DNA of 64,000 nt, taken from the NCBI RefSeq assembly GCF_002211765.1, contig NZ_CP022133.1, positions 1,426,001 to 1,490,000 on the forward strand, given 5' to 3'. A program made the position numbers and the translations under genes. Shown here in pieces: positions 1-9,283 of this stretch; within the stretch, counting starts at the first letter, position 1; the number at the start of each line of letters is the position of its first letter. The notes beneath the pieces are model-generated. The model made no database searches. It was not told where the DNA came from and saw only the letters and a list, made by a program, of their open reading frames with translations. The DNA is from Idiomarina piscisalsi. GTDB taxonomy: Bacteria; Pseudomonadota; Gammaproteobacteria; Enterobacterales; Alteromonadaceae.

Positions 1-184
1 ACTGTGAAGCATTCAGGTCCATACCAATAGACGCATTTAGCTTTTTCTGACACGTCGCTTTACTTAATTTTTTCTGTTCAGCACCTGAATACTCAAGCAA
101 GCACTCCAAATACCCTAGTTTATGACTGACTTGCGCCACTAAATTAACGCTTTTTGTCGACAAGACACCTTCAGTATTTACCAT
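1..184 (-). CDS. Unknown protein, N-terminal part only (continues past the left edge)
   Basis: An open frame of 61 codons starts with ATG on the minus strand and runs off the window without a stop. Its ATG overlaps the stop of the phytochrome gene in the arrangement TAATG, which usually means translational coupling, so the product probably belongs to the same light-sensing pathway. The visible part begins MVNTEGVLSTKSVNLVAQ and is polar, with two cysteines, no signal peptide and no membrane segment. I do not recognise the family. A response regulator or other partner of the phytochrome is possible, but nothing visible proves it. Confidence 0.6.
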   Translation of the reverse strand, partial: MVNTEGVLSTKSVNLVAQVSHKLGYLECLLEYSGAEQKKLSKATCQKKLNASIGMDLNASQ

Positions 185-2304
185 TATTCTACCGCCACTA
201 CCCTATTTCGCCCATTTTCTTTAGCGTCATACAGGGCATCATCAACGCGTTTAACCAGCGACGCTCTGGACTCGCCGCCTTTATAAAAAGTAACGCCAAA
301 GCTTGCAGTCACGACACCAACATCATCAAAAGTTGCAGCCTCAAGGCGCTGTCGCAGTCGCTCAGCGAGCGCAACAGTGGCTTCTAAATCAGAATGCTTT
401 GCGACAATCATGAATTCCTCACCACCCCAGCGACCAAAGTCATCGGTGTCCCTCAACTCTTTTTCAAGCAGCTTAGATAAGCCTATTAGCACGGCATCGC
501 CGGCATCGTGACCATAATTGTCGTTAACGTCTTTAAAGTTGTCGATATCAAAAAGGATAACACCCAACTCATGGCTGTAACGTTTCGCCGCACTGATTTG
601 CTCATCAAGCACATATTCCATGTGGTAGCGATTCCAAATTTGGGTCAGTGCGTCGGTATGAACCAAGTGCTCCAGTTTGTCATTGGCCGCGCTGAGCTGT
701 TCATTCAATATTTCTACCTCGTAGGCGGATAAGGCGATAGCCAAGTCTTCGGCTAAACTAATGGCCGCTTTTCGTTCACTATCGAGCCACAGCGATGACT
801 GCCCTTTTATGGTTTCTTTCCAGCTTTCAAAAGACGTACGCGGTGACATTACGGCCTTACCTTTATAATGTTCGATCGTGTCTTTATTGGGTCTTCCCGC
901 CCATTCAAGCTCTTCTATTTGCTCTGGGCGAAAGAACATCAACCACCCCTGCTGACTGCTGGACCCAGCCGGCAAAGCGATAGCCATAACCCCTCTCAAA
1001 GCGGTTTCTTCAAAGTACTCGGCAACCTCTGAGTCCATTACGTTCCGGGAAACAAAAGTGCCTACCAGCCGACACTTCTTATTCAACCATTTTTTAAATG
1101 CCAGAATACGCTCATCCGGCAGTTCAGCACCGCACTTCAGTACGTTATTTCCATAGGCGAGCGCAACGAGGTTCCCCCTAAACAATTCCAGCCATTTGTT
1201 GCCTTCTCTTTCAAATAACGCCTTAGGCTCATTAATTTCCTGATTGTCACTAATTAAAGCGCCGCGCGTATTTTCAATGGCTTCGAAAAACGCAGCCGTC
1301 TCATATTGCTGCTGTAAAATCAGCCTCTGGCTCGCAAGCGTCACTAACGCCTGCGCTGCATGACGCTGTTGAATATTTAACGGGTGTGCTTCAAGTCCGT
1401 GGCAGGACAACAGTCCCCATAATTTTTCTTCCTGAAATATCGCAATCGACAACGAACTGTGAAGCCCCATATTTTGCATATACGTCAGGTGGATCGGTGA
1501 AACTGCTCGCAATACTCCTTTGGTTAGATCCAACGACCGTTTATCTTCGTGGGCTATAATACCAGCTGGCTTTTGAGTTGAATTAACAATGCTTCTCAAA
1601 GGGTTTTTGCTGTACAGCTCTCGTACCTGCTTGGGTATATCCGACGCAGGAAAGCGTTGATGCAAATAACGACGAATGGTGGACTGCTTGCACAGCTCAG
1701 CAATTACCTGACCATTCCACTCTTCATCGAACTTATACACCATCACACGCTCAAAACCGATAATCTCGCCGATACTTTTCGTCAACGCATTTAAAGTCTC
1801 ATCAAGAGAGTTTGAAAACCGAATTTGCTCCTGATGCGCTTGTAACTCTGACAAGAAACTTGAGCTAAGACGCCCAACTAAAGGCTCAACTTCAACGCAT
1901 ATAGAGTCACCAGAGGCATACATGGTGCAATAAACATCGTTATTATTGATTTCATCGTCAAAACCCACCGAGTCAGAAGCTAACTGACGCAACCTCAATA
2001 AGTGCTCTTTCCAACTGGATTTCAGGTAATCGGGCGCACTGTGTCCAAGCAAATGCTCCGCGGAAACTCCCAGAAGCGCTTCAATATTTTCACTGCAATG
2101 GGTCAATACCTCAAAATTATTATTGAACGCTAGAAAATAACCGTGCGGTTGAATGGCATCAGGCGTGTGCACTGGCTCAGTCGCACAGTTTTCCATCGCT
2201 TGTTGCAGTTGTTCTTTAGTCAGTTCGGTCAATGCCGTACTCCCGGTTAGCGCTGTATAGACCTGTCCCCGTAGAGCTGCATTCGAGCAGTAACTCGAAC
2301 GCAT
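184..2304 (-). CDS. bphP: Bacteriophytochrome with GGDEF diguanylate cyclase output
   Basis: A red/far-red photoreceptor predicted to control synthesis of cyclic di-GMP. The photosensory core is intact: PAS (about residues 40-145) with the biliverdin-attaching Cys40 in ENCATEPVHTP, GAF (about 165-335) with PASDIP at 219-224 (D222), H272, Y275 and H302 matching D207, H260, Y263 and H290 of DrBphP, and PHY with the tongue motif PRTSF at 488-492. The output is not a histidine kinase but a GGDEF domain (about 545-706) with an intact GGEEF at 627-631 and an RxxD inhibitory site at about 618-621. The ATG at 2304 has a good Shine-Dalgarno (AGGAG) but lies inside the heme oxygenase gene, giving an 89-base overlap. 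A second ATG at 2196 just before Cys40 is the alternative start. Cytoplasmic, no membrane segment. Confidence 0.93.
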   Translation of the reverse strand: MRSSYCSNAALRGQVYTALTGSTALTELTKEQLQQAMENCATEPVHTPDAIQPHGYFLAFNNNFEVLTHCSENIEALLGVSAEHLLGHSAPDYLKSSWKEHLLRLRQLASDSVGFDDEINNNDVYCTMYASGDSICVEVEPLVGRLSSSFLSELQAHQEQIRFSNSLDETLNALTKSIGEIIGFERVMVYKFDEEWNGQVIAELCKQSTIRRYLHQRFPASDIPKQVRELYSKNPLRSIVNSTQKPAGIIAHEDKRSLDLTKGVLRAVSPIHLTYMQNMGLHSSLSIAIFQEEKLWGLLSCHGLEAHPLNIQQRHAAQALVTLASQRLILQQQYETAAFFEAIENTRGALISDNQEINEPKALFEREGNKWLELFRGNLVALAYGNNVLKCGAELPDERILAFKKWLNKKCRLVGTFVSRNVMDSEVAEYFEETALRGVMAIALPAGSSSQQGWLMFFRPEQIEELEWAGRPNKDTIEHYKGKAVMSPRTSFESWKETIKGQSSLWLDSERKAAISLAEDLAIALSAYEVEILNEQLSAANDKLEHLVHTDALTQIWNRYHMEYVLDEQISAAKRYSHELGVILFDIDNFKDVNDNYGHDAGDAVLIGLSKLLEKELRDTDDFGRWGGEEFMIVAKHSDLEATVALAERLRQRLEAATFDDVGVVTASFGVTFYKGGESRASLVKRVDDALYDAKENGRNRVVAVE

Positions 2305-2818
2305 GAGTTGCTCCTAGGCAAATACTATCAATTGCCTCAGGATTAAATGACTGTTTTTCTAACCACCCAATATAGTCTGACCACGTGTTCTTTCTATAAA
2401 AACTAAAGTAGCTCAGGGCGCTGGCTTTAGCAATGAAATCCTGCTTTTGCAGCCGCTTATACAGGAGCTTTCCTCCAAGAGTCGATCCTTCGATAACATA
2501 AGCAGCGCCAATCGCCTCGTTATAAGTCAAATCAGTTGGCTCTATTGTCGGATGAATCAAACCATTTAATGACGCTAAATCAGCTTCGACACACCATAGG
2601 CGGCGCTGATACCGGTATTTGTTCTCCGATAGATGGAATGCTATTGAGGGTTCAAGCGTTGACAGGAAGTAGTGCAAATTTTTCAATGCGCTGACGTACT
2701 GATCGTAACTTACCGTTGCTTTCATTAGGTCACTAAAACCGGATTCTCGTTCAAGCTGACTGTGCAGTTTTTGAGTCTTTGTTCTAAGCTCAGTTAGTAC
2801 AGGGAATGACACCAGCAA
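2216..2818 (-). CDS. bphO: Heme oxygenase (biliverdin-producing)
   Basis: Opens heme to biliverdin IX-alpha, iron and CO. The biliverdin is the chromophore that the next gene product needs, and the pairing of this gene with a bacteriophytochrome is well known. The protein is about 200 residues, the usual size. The probable heme-ligand histidine is near residue 19 (in TQKLHSQLE), and the distal-helix motif YVIEGSTLGG is present. There is no ATG: the frame opens with TTG at 2818 or GTG at 2812 behind TAGGAG; the GTG has the better spacing. The 3' end overlaps the long form of the phytochrome gene. Cytoplasmic. Confidence 0.92.
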   Translation of the reverse strand: MLVSFPVLTELRTKTQKLHSQLERESGFSDLMKATVSYDQYVSALKNLHYFLSTLEPSIAFHLSENKYRYQRRLWCVEADLASLNGLIHPTIEPTDLTYNEAIGAAYVIEGSTLGGKLLYKRLQKQDFIAKASALSYFSFYRKNTWSDYIGWLEKQSFNPEAIDSICLGATHAFELLLECSSTGTGLYSANREYGIDRTD

Positions 2819-2905
2819 CTTCTCCTAATCATTTGGCGTTTTTGACCGATATCAATAATGGATACGTCACCGGCAAGCAAATAGTTCGTATTAATTGAGG
2901 TAAGC

Positions 2906-4819
2906 ATGAATTTGCAAAATAAATTAACCCTGAGCATGGCCATTGCCTTAACAACGCTACTCGTTATCGCCCTCGGTATTTCTACTTACATGATGCGCTC
3001 ACTGATTGAAGAGCGAGTCATCGAGCAGGAATTACCCGCTACCTTAGGTGAAATAAGAGGTGAAATCAGCGAGCTGATTAATACCCCCATCTTAGTTTCA
3101 CAAGAAATTGCCAACAATCAATACCTTATTAATGCGTTAAAAAACGACAACAGTAAACAGGTTCAGGACGACATCACACAGTACCTGAATCGCATCTATA
3201 CCAATAGAAACGCTGTTGCCGCCTTTGCAGTCAGTACCCGAAGCCGAAACTACTACACCGCAGATGGTATCTTAAAGCAAGTCTCCCCGTCGGTAGAACG
3301 CGATGACTGGTTTTACAACTTTGTCGAAAGTGACGACGAGCAAGCATTGAATTTTGACGTTGATGAAAATTCTGGCACGCCGACAGTCTTTGTGAACGTC
3401 CGCATTAGCGACAATGGTGAAACTTTAGGTGTGGGTGGTATTGGGCAAAGTTTGAAAGCATTACAAGACGCCATTGCGAACTTTCAGGTGGGTCAGACGG
3501 GTATCGCTTACCTCGTTAACGAAAGTGGCAAAATTCAGGTACACCCGTCTATTAATGACTTTAGAAGTCTCTCTTCAGAAGTAGACGCTGACGTCGCCAA
3601 TCAAATGTTGAGCAACTCCGAATTCGAAGCTGGCTACAGTTCTCACGGAGGTGAAGACTGGATTGTTGCCAGCACTGACCTGCCTAACACCAACTGGCGC
3701 ATTATTATTGAAATGCCAGAGTCTGAGCTATATTCCGGCCTCAACCAGACCATTACCGCCATTGTTATTCTCAGTATCGTTATTGGCACAGCCTTTGTTG
3801 TAGGTAGCTGGTTCTACGCTAAGAAAATTGTTCGCCCTATTAAATATGTGGCCAAAAACCTTAATCGTATGTCCAACGAGGGCGGCGACTTGACGCAACG
3901 ACTGGATATTGACAGCAATGACGAGATTGGTGACTTAGCAAAAGGGTTCAATGCGTTTGTGGCAAACCTGGGCAGTATCATTACCCACGTTCGCAATACC
4001 GCGTATGAAGTCAATGAAAAAGTCACGTCCATTGATAAATCGATGACGCAAATTGACGGTTTATCGAATGAGCAGGAAAACAAAACAGACCAAGTCGCGG
4101 TTGCTATGAATGAAATGGAAACCACGGTTCGTGAGATTGCTGAAAATGCGAACCAAACCGCCAGCCATGCGTCAGAATCTCGTTCGACAACCGAGCAGAA
4201 TCAAGAGCAGTTGCGCCAAGCGGTCAATACCATGCATGAGTTGTCCGACTCGATGCAAAAAGCAGCTAGCTCGGTAGAGAACCTGGCCAACGACGTCGAA
4301 AGCATTGTGACCGTCATTGATACCATTGAGGGTATTTCGGAGCAAACCAACCTACTTGCGCTGAACGCGGCAATTGAGTCAGCCCGGGCAGGTGAAGCGG
4401 GTCGTGGTTTTGCGGTTGTTGCTGATGAGGTCAGAACCTTGTCACAGCGAACCAGTCAATCAACGGAAGAAATTCGCCAGAAAATAACGCGTTTACAAGA
4501 TGGCTCCCGCAATGCAGTTTCAGCAATGGAGCATAATCGTAAACAAGCGCAAAGCACCAGTGAAAAACTCAGCGATGCGGATAATAAACTGAATGAACTT
4601 GTGAACTTAATTCAGGAAACAGCGGATATGAGCACGCAAATAGCGACCGCAACAGAAGAGCAAGCGTCAGTGAGTCAGGATGTCGCGGCTAATATCCAGT
4701 CCATTGCTGATTTTGCGACACAAGTATCGACAGCTGTTCGCGAAAGCCATAGCGAGTGCGAGCAAATGTCGTCACTGGCTGATAGCCTTCGCAAACAACT
4801 GGAACAGTTTAAAACGTAA
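2906..4819 (+). CDS. Methyl-accepting chemotaxis protein
   Basis: A transmembrane chemoreceptor of 637 residues. It has an N-terminal membrane helix (about 8-30), a periplasmic Cache-like sensor of about 250 residues (typical [15 protein letters not shown] and DDWFYNFV stretches), a second membrane helix (about 283-305), a HAMP linker, and a long coiled-coil signalling domain with the conserved hairpin [20 protein letters not shown] that contacts CheA and CheW. The ligand cannot be read from the sequence; Cache receptors often bind amino acids or organic acids. The stop overlaps the convergent HIT gene by 11 bases. No CheR-docking pentapeptide is seen at the C terminus. Confidence 0.94.
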   Translation: MNLQNKLTLSMAIALTTLLVIALGISTYMMRSLIEERVIEQELPATLGEIRGEISELINTPILVSQEIANNQYLINALKNDNSKQVQDDITQYLNRIYTNRNAVAAFAVSTRSRNYYTADGILKQVSPSVERDDWFYNFVESDDEQALNFDVDENSGTPTVFVNVRISDNGETLGVGGIGQSLKALQDAIANFQVGQTGIAYLVNESGKIQVHPSINDFRSLSSEVDADVANQMLSNSEFEAGYSSHGGEDWIVASTDLPNTNWRIIIEMPESELYSGLNQTITAIVILSIVIGTAFVVGSWFYAKKIVRPIKYVAKNLNRMSNEGGDLTQRLDIDSNDEIGDLAKGFNAFVANLGSIITHVRNTAYEVNEKVTSIDKSMTQIDGLSNEQENKTDQVAVAMNEMETTVREIAENANQTASHASESRSTTEQNQEQLRQAVNTMHELSDSMQKAASSVENLANDVESIVTVIDTIEGISEQTNLLALNAAIESARAGEAGRGFAVVADEVRTLSQRTSQSTEEIRQKITRLQDGSRNAVSAMEHNRKQAQSTSEKLSDADNKLNELVNLIQETADMSTQIATATEEQASVSQDVAANIQSIADFATQVSTAVRESHSECEQMSSLADSLRKQLEQFKT

Positions 4820-5216
4820 TGTCGGCAAACAACTCTTGCAGCCGCGCCACTTCTTTATCAGAAAGCGGCTGCATTGGTTTTTTGCCCCATACCGGATCAG
4901 GCCAGGAAACGTCACTAATAAACCGCGCAATATGATGAATATGCAGTTGTGGTACTCTATTCCCCAATGCCGCCACATTGAGTTTATCGGGCTTGTATTC
5001 AGCCTTTAGCCAATGACTTAAAAACGAACTTTCGTGCAAAAATTGCAGTTGCTGCTCTTCATTCAGGTCACAGATTTCGCGGGCATCTTCCACTCGTGGA
5101 ATGAGCAGAAACCAAGGATACTGAGCGTCATCCATTACCCTCACCTGACACAATGGCCAGTCCGTTAAAAAATAACTGTCTTCGAGCAGTGGTTTTGCAA
5201 TCGGAAATTCGCTCAT
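4809..5216 (-). CDS. HIT-family protein
   Basis: A 135-residue member of the histidine triad superfamily of nucleotide hydrolases and transferases. The triad appears as [10 protein letters not shown] near residue 95, a variant of HxHxHxx, so nucleotide binding is likely; the substrate is unknown. It starts at the ATG at 5216, six bases after AGGAG; an in-frame TTG one codon earlier is less likely. It overlaps the end of the chemoreceptor gene tail to tail. This is distinct from the classical HinT encoded at 31.2 kb. Confidence 0.85.
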   Translation of the reverse strand: MSEFPIAKPLLEDSYFLTDWPLCQVRVMDDAQYPWFLLIPRVEDAREICDLNEEQQLQFLHESSFLSHWLKAEYKPDKLNVAALGNRVPQLHIHHIARFISDVSWPDPVWGKKPMQPLSDKEVARLQELFADITF

Positions 5217-5237
5217 CAATCACTCCTTTTGAATGTT

Positions 5238-5735
5238 TTACGCCTCAATATCATCTAAAAACTGAGAAAACAACTCAGTAACTTTAGGTAGCGTCGTAAT
5301 TAAACGATGGTCATCATTCAGTATATGCAATTCTGTTGAATGCTGCTTTGCGAAGCGCCAGCTATTTTCGACGGGCACTATATCGTCCTGCCAACCATGC
5401 ACAACTGTCGTCCGTTTAGGTACTGTCACCGCATCAAAGTCCACATTACCACCTAAGTAAAAAGCCGGTGCCAGAACAAACAGTCCCTTGCAGGCCAAAA
5501 ATTCGGAACAAGCTGTGGCCACGTACCCACCCATGCTGGAGCCAACTAAAACAACAGAACCATCAACTAATGTTAATTTTTCTCGAAGTTTATTAACACG
5601 ATTATCAACATCATCAATGCCCTGATAATCGATACTGGCTACCTTAAACCCTTTACTTTCAGCAATCTTGGCCATTTCTTTGATTTTAGTTCCCCATGGG
5701 CCACTTTCCTTACCATGACTAAAAACAACATTCAT
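5238..5735 (-). CDS. Small alpha/beta hydrolase, substrate unknown
   Basis: A 165-residue cytoplasmic alpha/beta-hydrolase. The nucleophile elbow GSSMGG (65-70, Ser67), an acid in HGWQDDIVP and a histidine in NDDHRL make a complete catalytic triad in the right order. The FSHGKESGPWG motif near the N terminus is the likely oxyanion-hole loop. It resembles the short YqiA/YcfP-type esterases, but I cannot name a substrate. It lies 21 bases upstream of the HIT gene on the same strand and may be co-transcribed with it. The ribosome-binding site is weak. Confidence 0.82.
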   Translation of the reverse strand: MNVVFSHGKESGPWGTKIKEMAKIAESKGFKVASIDYQGIDDVDNRVNKLREKLTLVDGSVVLVGSSMGGYVATACSEFLACKGLFVLAPAFYLGGNVDFDAVTVPKRTTVVHGWQDDIVPVENSWRFAKQHSTELHILNDDHRLITTLPKVTELFSQFLDDIEA

Positions 5736-5824
5736 ATATCAAAGCCCTATATTTTTTGTTTAACTTACGCTAAAACTAAGAGTATGGATTCAGCTAAAAA
5801 GCACAGTGCGCATAGGAGATGATT

Positions 5825-6661
5825 ATGCCTATAAAAAACGGTTTCTCGCTACTTGCGTTAGTACCCGCTTTATCGGGTGCCCTCCTGTCGGCAAGCGCTG
5901 TGGCGAACAACGATATTACCTGGGGCGTTAACTCGGCACCACCTTTTCATATTTACGATGGTGAATACAAAGACGCTGGCGTTTGCGATGCGTTGGTCAG
6001 TGCGTTTCAACAAGAATTACCCCAACATGTCCATAATATAAGAAAGCTTCCGTCACGACGCATCACCATGATAATGAAACGCAACAAGAACCTGTGCTTT
6101 CCCTGCGTCATTAAAAACAGCGCTTATAACACCACTTTTCTCTACAGTGATACGACACACAAATATGCCCCACATGGGGTGATCACCGATCGCGACACCG
6201 GTCAGTACATCACCGCCAAATATGGTTACCCGATTCAGTTTGAACAGCTTGCGAAAGACACTGATTTACGGTTTGGACAACCGGATGAACGGCGCTATGG
6301 AAAATTACAGCCATTTATCGACGACTACCTGCTTAATGCCAGTAATTTCAGTTTCATTAGCGGACAACAATCGCATGTTAATGTCCTGGCCATGATACTC
6401 AACGACCGTATTGACTACACCGTCGACTACGAAATGGTTAAAACCTACTATCAACGCACCCACGACGACGGTGATAAACTCAGCTTTATTCCGATAGCAG
6501 AATACGCCGGCGAGGTCATAGAGGGCGCTGTTGGCTGTACACGAAACGAATGGGGTAAACGCACCATAGAAACTCTGAACAGCGCTATTAGCTCGGTGCA
6601 AAGCAATTCAGAGTTTCAACGGGCGTTAGAGCGTTGGTTAGGTCCAAACCGACCGCGTTAA
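5825..6661 (+). CDS. Periplasmic solute-binding-like protein
   Basis: A 278-residue secreted protein with a clear signal peptide (hydrophobic stretch LLALVPALSGALLSASAVA followed by NN). The mature part has the fold pattern of family-3 extracellular solute-binding proteins (ITWGVNSAPPFHIYDGEYKDAGVCDALVSAF read in outline), like the stand-alone group with no permease beside it. It may bind a small amino-acid-like ligand or act as a sensor. The ATG at 5825 sits six bases after AGGAG and is preferred over the ATG at 5819, which overlaps that site. Three or more cysteines could form disulfides in the periplasm. Confidence 0.8.
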   Translation: MPIKNGFSLLALVPALSGALLSASAVANNDITWGVNSAPPFHIYDGEYKDAGVCDALVSAFQQELPQHVHNIRKLPSRRITMIMKRNKNLCFPCVIKNSAYNTTFLYSDTTHKYAPHGVITDRDTGQYITAKYGYPIQFEQLAKDTDLRFGQPDERRYGKLQPFIDDYLLNASNFSFISGQQSHVNVLAMILNDRIDYTVDYEMVKTYYQRTHDDGDKLSFIPIAEYAGEVIEGAVGCTRNEWGKRTIETLNSAISSVQSNSEFQRALERWLGPNRPR

Positions 6662-6671
6662 TGTGGCCACT

Positions 6672-7058
6672 TTAACCGAAACGCTTTTCCAAATATTGGT
6701 TGATATCATCAGACTCATACATCCAGGTAGTTGAGCCGTCATCTTCACTAATACGTAAACAAGGCACTTTCACCTTACCGCCGCCCTGCTCCAAATCCGC
6801 TCTGTGAGTCTTATCATGCTGGGCATCACGGGTTTCAATAGGTAGTGACAAACGCGCAATGGTTTTGCGGACCTTTATACAAAATGGACAGGTTTTAAAT
6901 TGGTATAACGCCAGGCTTTTACATTGTTCGTCCACTTTACTCTGCTCTTCTGCACTGCGATCAACACCCTTTGGCGTTGTCAGCTTTTCGCCAATTATCA
7001 TGAACGGCATTAAAATAAGACGAACCAAGCGGAAGAAATAACGAATAACGATACGCAT
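6672..7058 (-). CDS. Membrane-anchored glutaredoxin/GST N-terminal domain protein
   Basis: About 128 residues. An N-terminal hydrophobic segment (RYFFRLVRLILMPFMIIG) probably anchors a thioredoxin-fold domain to the membrane. The domain carries the dithiol motif CPFC (C57 and C60 counted from the ATG at 7058) and the cis-proline stretch KVKVPCLRI, so it should bind glutathione and act as a thiol-disulfide reductase. A TTG five codons upstream (7073) is an alternative start; neither has a good Shine-Dalgarno. It ends 10 bases from the convergent binding-protein gene. The partner protein is unknown. Confidence 0.82.
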   Translation of the reverse strand: MRIVIRYFFRLVRLILMPFMIIGEKLTTPKGVDRSAEEQSKVDEQCKSLALYQFKTCPFCIKVRKTIARLSLPIETRDAQHDKTHRADLEQGGGKVKVPCLRISEDDGSTTWMYESDDINQYLEKRFG

Positions 7059-7120
7059 AAATCGAAAACTCAACTAATGGTAAATTAAGACCGACAGCTT
7101 AGCACATATCAGCCTCTTGC

Positions 7121-8104
7121 TTAACGCGCGTTTAATATCTCACCGGCAATCTCCAAGCTTCTTAAACGAGCCTTATGGTCGTACGCATGGCAGGTTACAA
7201 TGAGCTCATCAATACTGGTTTCCTCGATAAACTGATTCATATGACGACTGACCGTGTCTTTGGTACCTACGGCAGTATAAGTGAGCGCATGGTTTGCGCC
7301 GGCAATTTCCTGAGGTGAGCCAACACGACTAATATCATAAACTGGTGCTTTCAATTTACCTGGCATTCCCCGCCTAAGCGCAATAAATTGTTGCTGCATA
7401 GAGGTCATCATCTGCCTTGCGTCGTTTCCTGTGTCGGCAGCAAATACGTTCATCGCGGCGGCAGCGTAAGGCTTATCTAAATATTGTGACGGTTTAAAGT
7501 TGTCCCGGTACGCTTTTAATGCATGATGCAAATAATCCGGCGCGAAGTGAGAGGCAAAGGCGTAAGGCAGCCCTAAATGGGCAGCCAATTGTGCGCCAAA
7601 GGTACTTGAGCCTAGTAACCAAACGGGTATCTTCTGCCCATAACCCGGCACCGCTTTTATGACATCGGCGGGCTGAGCCTCAGCAAGGTAACTCAGCAGT
7701 TCTTGTACATCGCGCGGAAAGTTTTCCGCATCATTTGGGCTACGGCGTAAGGCTCGTAGTGTCGCGCCATCCGTGCCCGGCGCTCTGCCTAATCCTAAAT
7801 CCACTCGCCCCGGGTATAGCGCATCTAGAGTGCCAAACTGCTCTGCCACTATAAAAGGTGCATGGTTCGGCAACATGATTCCGGCCGATCCCACTCTGAT
7901 ACGCTCTGTTTTACTGGCGACATAACTTAATGCCACCGCCGTTGCGGCTGACGCTATGCCCTCCATATTGTGGTGCTCTGCCATCCAGAAACGGGAGTAA
8001 CCCCATTTTTCAGCGTGCCGGGCTAAATCAGCCGAGTTTTGCAATGCCTGAGCAACGGTTCCCTCTTCAGTCACCGGCGCTAAATCCAATAATGAATATT
8101 TCAT
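7121..8104 (-). CDS. Luciferase-like flavin-dependent oxidoreductase (YhbW type)
   Basis: A 327-residue member of the bacterial luciferase-like (LLM) family, which uses reduced FMN or F420-like flavins. Typical stretches are [46 protein letters not shown] and PVWLLGSS. It matches the group of E. coli YhbW, whose substrate is not established. It starts at the ATG at 8104; a GTG two codons earlier is also in frame. It lies 28 bases downstream of asnA on the same strand, so the two are probably one transcript. Confidence 0.87.
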   Translation of the reverse strand: MKYSLLDLAPVTEEGTVAQALQNSADLARHAEKWGYSRFWMAEHHNMEGIASAATAVALSYVASKTERIRVGSAGIMLPNHAPFIVAEQFGTLDALYPGRVDLGLGRAPGTDGATLRALRRSPNDAENFPRDVQELLSYLAEAQPADVIKAVPGYGQKIPVWLLGSSTFGAQLAAHLGLPYAFASHFAPDYLHHALKAYRDNFKPSQYLDKPYAAAAMNVFAADTGNDARQMMTSMQQQFIALRRGMPGKLKAPVYDISRVGSPQEIAGANHALTYTAVGTKDTVSRHMNQFIEETSIDELIVTCHAYDHKARLRSLEIAGEILNAR

Positions 8105-8106
8105 AA
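8091..8106. repeat. 16-base repeat over the start of the luciferase-family gene (copy 2 at 9136-9151)
   Basis: The 16 bases AATGAATATTTCATAA are identical at 8091-8106 and 9136-9151, in each case covering the start codon of the gene (minus-strand ATGAAATATTCAT). The core ATGAA-N3-TTCAT is an inverted repeat. It encodes the first residues MKYS of both AsnA and the YhbW-type protein. Either a chance similarity of two AT-rich gene starts or a shared binding site. Confidence 0.35.
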
Positions 8107-8132
8107 CCACTCAAAGCAATAACTGATACCTC

Positions 8133-9149
8133 TTATATTGGCGTTGCCTGTTTAAATTCAAGAGGCGGCTTTGCGCTTTGTTGGACGTCGTCAGGCCAGA
8201 CACTGGTTTGCACTTTAGCAATGTGGTTTTCCTGCATTAGAAACATCACTACTCGCGACTGACCAATACCACCACCTACCGTTAATGGCAACTTCCCCTC
8301 TAGCAAAGAGCGATGCCAGGGCAACGTTGCTTTAGACGGTACATGGCTCAACTCTAATTGTCGTTGCAATGATTTCTTATCCACTCGAATTCCCATCGAC
8401 GAAAGCTCCAACGCATCATCAATAGCCTCATGCCATACCAATAAGTCGCCGTTTAGTCCCGTTTCACCTGTCTCGGCTATGCTGCTCCAGTCATCGTAAT
8501 CAGGTGCCCGCATATCATGAGGTTTGCCATCACTTAAACGAGCTCCAATACCAATAATAAATACGGCGCCTTGCGTTTGGGTAATGGCTCGCTCGCGCTG
8601 CTTCGGGCTGAGTTCCGGATATTGCTGAGCCAAGGTTTCGCTGTGAATAAAATAAACCTTTTTTGGTAACGCTGTCCCGACAGAGCGAATGTCAGGAATA
8701 CGCTCGATAGTGTTCAGCAACGCTGAATAGATAAGCCCAACCGTGTGTTTCAAGTAGCCAACACTTCGTTGTTTATCAGTGATGACTTTTTCCCAGTCCC
8801 ATTGATCGACATAAACGGAGTGCTTTTGCCCCAGTATTTCCTCATCCGGACGTAACGCCGTCATATGCGTTAAAATGCCTTCACCTTCGCTAAAGCCATA
8901 CTCACCTAATACTTGTCGCTTCCACTTCGCTAACGAATGCACCACTTCGTAGGTTTTATTCGGAATCGCTTTTATGGACACTTTGACGGACTGCTCCTTT
9001 CCTGAAAGATCATCCTGCACGCCGGTTCCGCACTCGCTTAGTAACGGCGCCTGAACCTCAGCTAGGTTGAGCGCCTCAGCCAGTTCCTGGGTAAATTGCG
9101 CTTTAATTTGTCGAATGAGTTGCTGTCGTTTTAAAAATGAATATTTCAT
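8133..9149 (-). CDS. asnA: Aspartate-ammonia ligase (asparagine synthetase A)
   Basis: Makes asparagine from aspartate, ammonia and ATP. The 338 residues match AsnA in length (about 330), with class-II synthetase-like stretches such as VQDDLSGKEQSVKV, EGILTHMTALRPDE, VDQWDWEKVI and the C-terminal GGGIGQSRVVMFLM. It is divergent from an AsnC-type regulator across a 134-base gap, the same arrangement as asnA-asnC in E. coli, where AsnC activates asnA when asparagine is low. The C-terminal extension of about eight residues is unremarkable. Confidence 0.96.
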   Translation of the reverse strand: MKYSFLKRQQLIRQIKAQFTQELAEALNLAEVQAPLLSECGTGVQDDLSGKEQSVKVSIKAIPNKTYEVVHSLAKWKRQVLGEYGFSEGEGILTHMTALRPDEEILGQKHSVYVDQWDWEKVITDKQRSVGYLKHTVGLIYSALLNTIERIPDIRSVGTALPKKVYFIHSETLAQQYPELSPKQRERAITQTQGAVFIIGIGARLSDGKPHDMRAPDYDDWSSIAETGETGLNGDLLVWHEAIDDALELSSMGIRVDKKSLQRQLELSHVPSKATLPWHRSLLEGKLPLTVGGGIGQSRVVMFLMQENHIAKVQTSVWPDDVQQSAKPPLEFKQATPI

Positions 9150-9283
9150 AAGTATCTCCCGCCGTTTGTTAACTTATTAACACTAAAAAACGACAGGCAT
9201 TCAACAGGTAAAAATAAAATTAGCGTTTCACTGTGAATAATTTAAAATTAAACCCAATATATTCATTAAAACGTTAACGCATC
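9150..9283. promoter_or_regulatory. asnA-asnC divergent control region
   Basis: A 134-base AT-rich gap between the two divergent starts; it must hold both promoters and the AsnC site. I see runs such as TTAACTTATTAACAC and AAAATAAAATTAG but no palindrome clear enough to place the operator. Confidence 0.5.
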
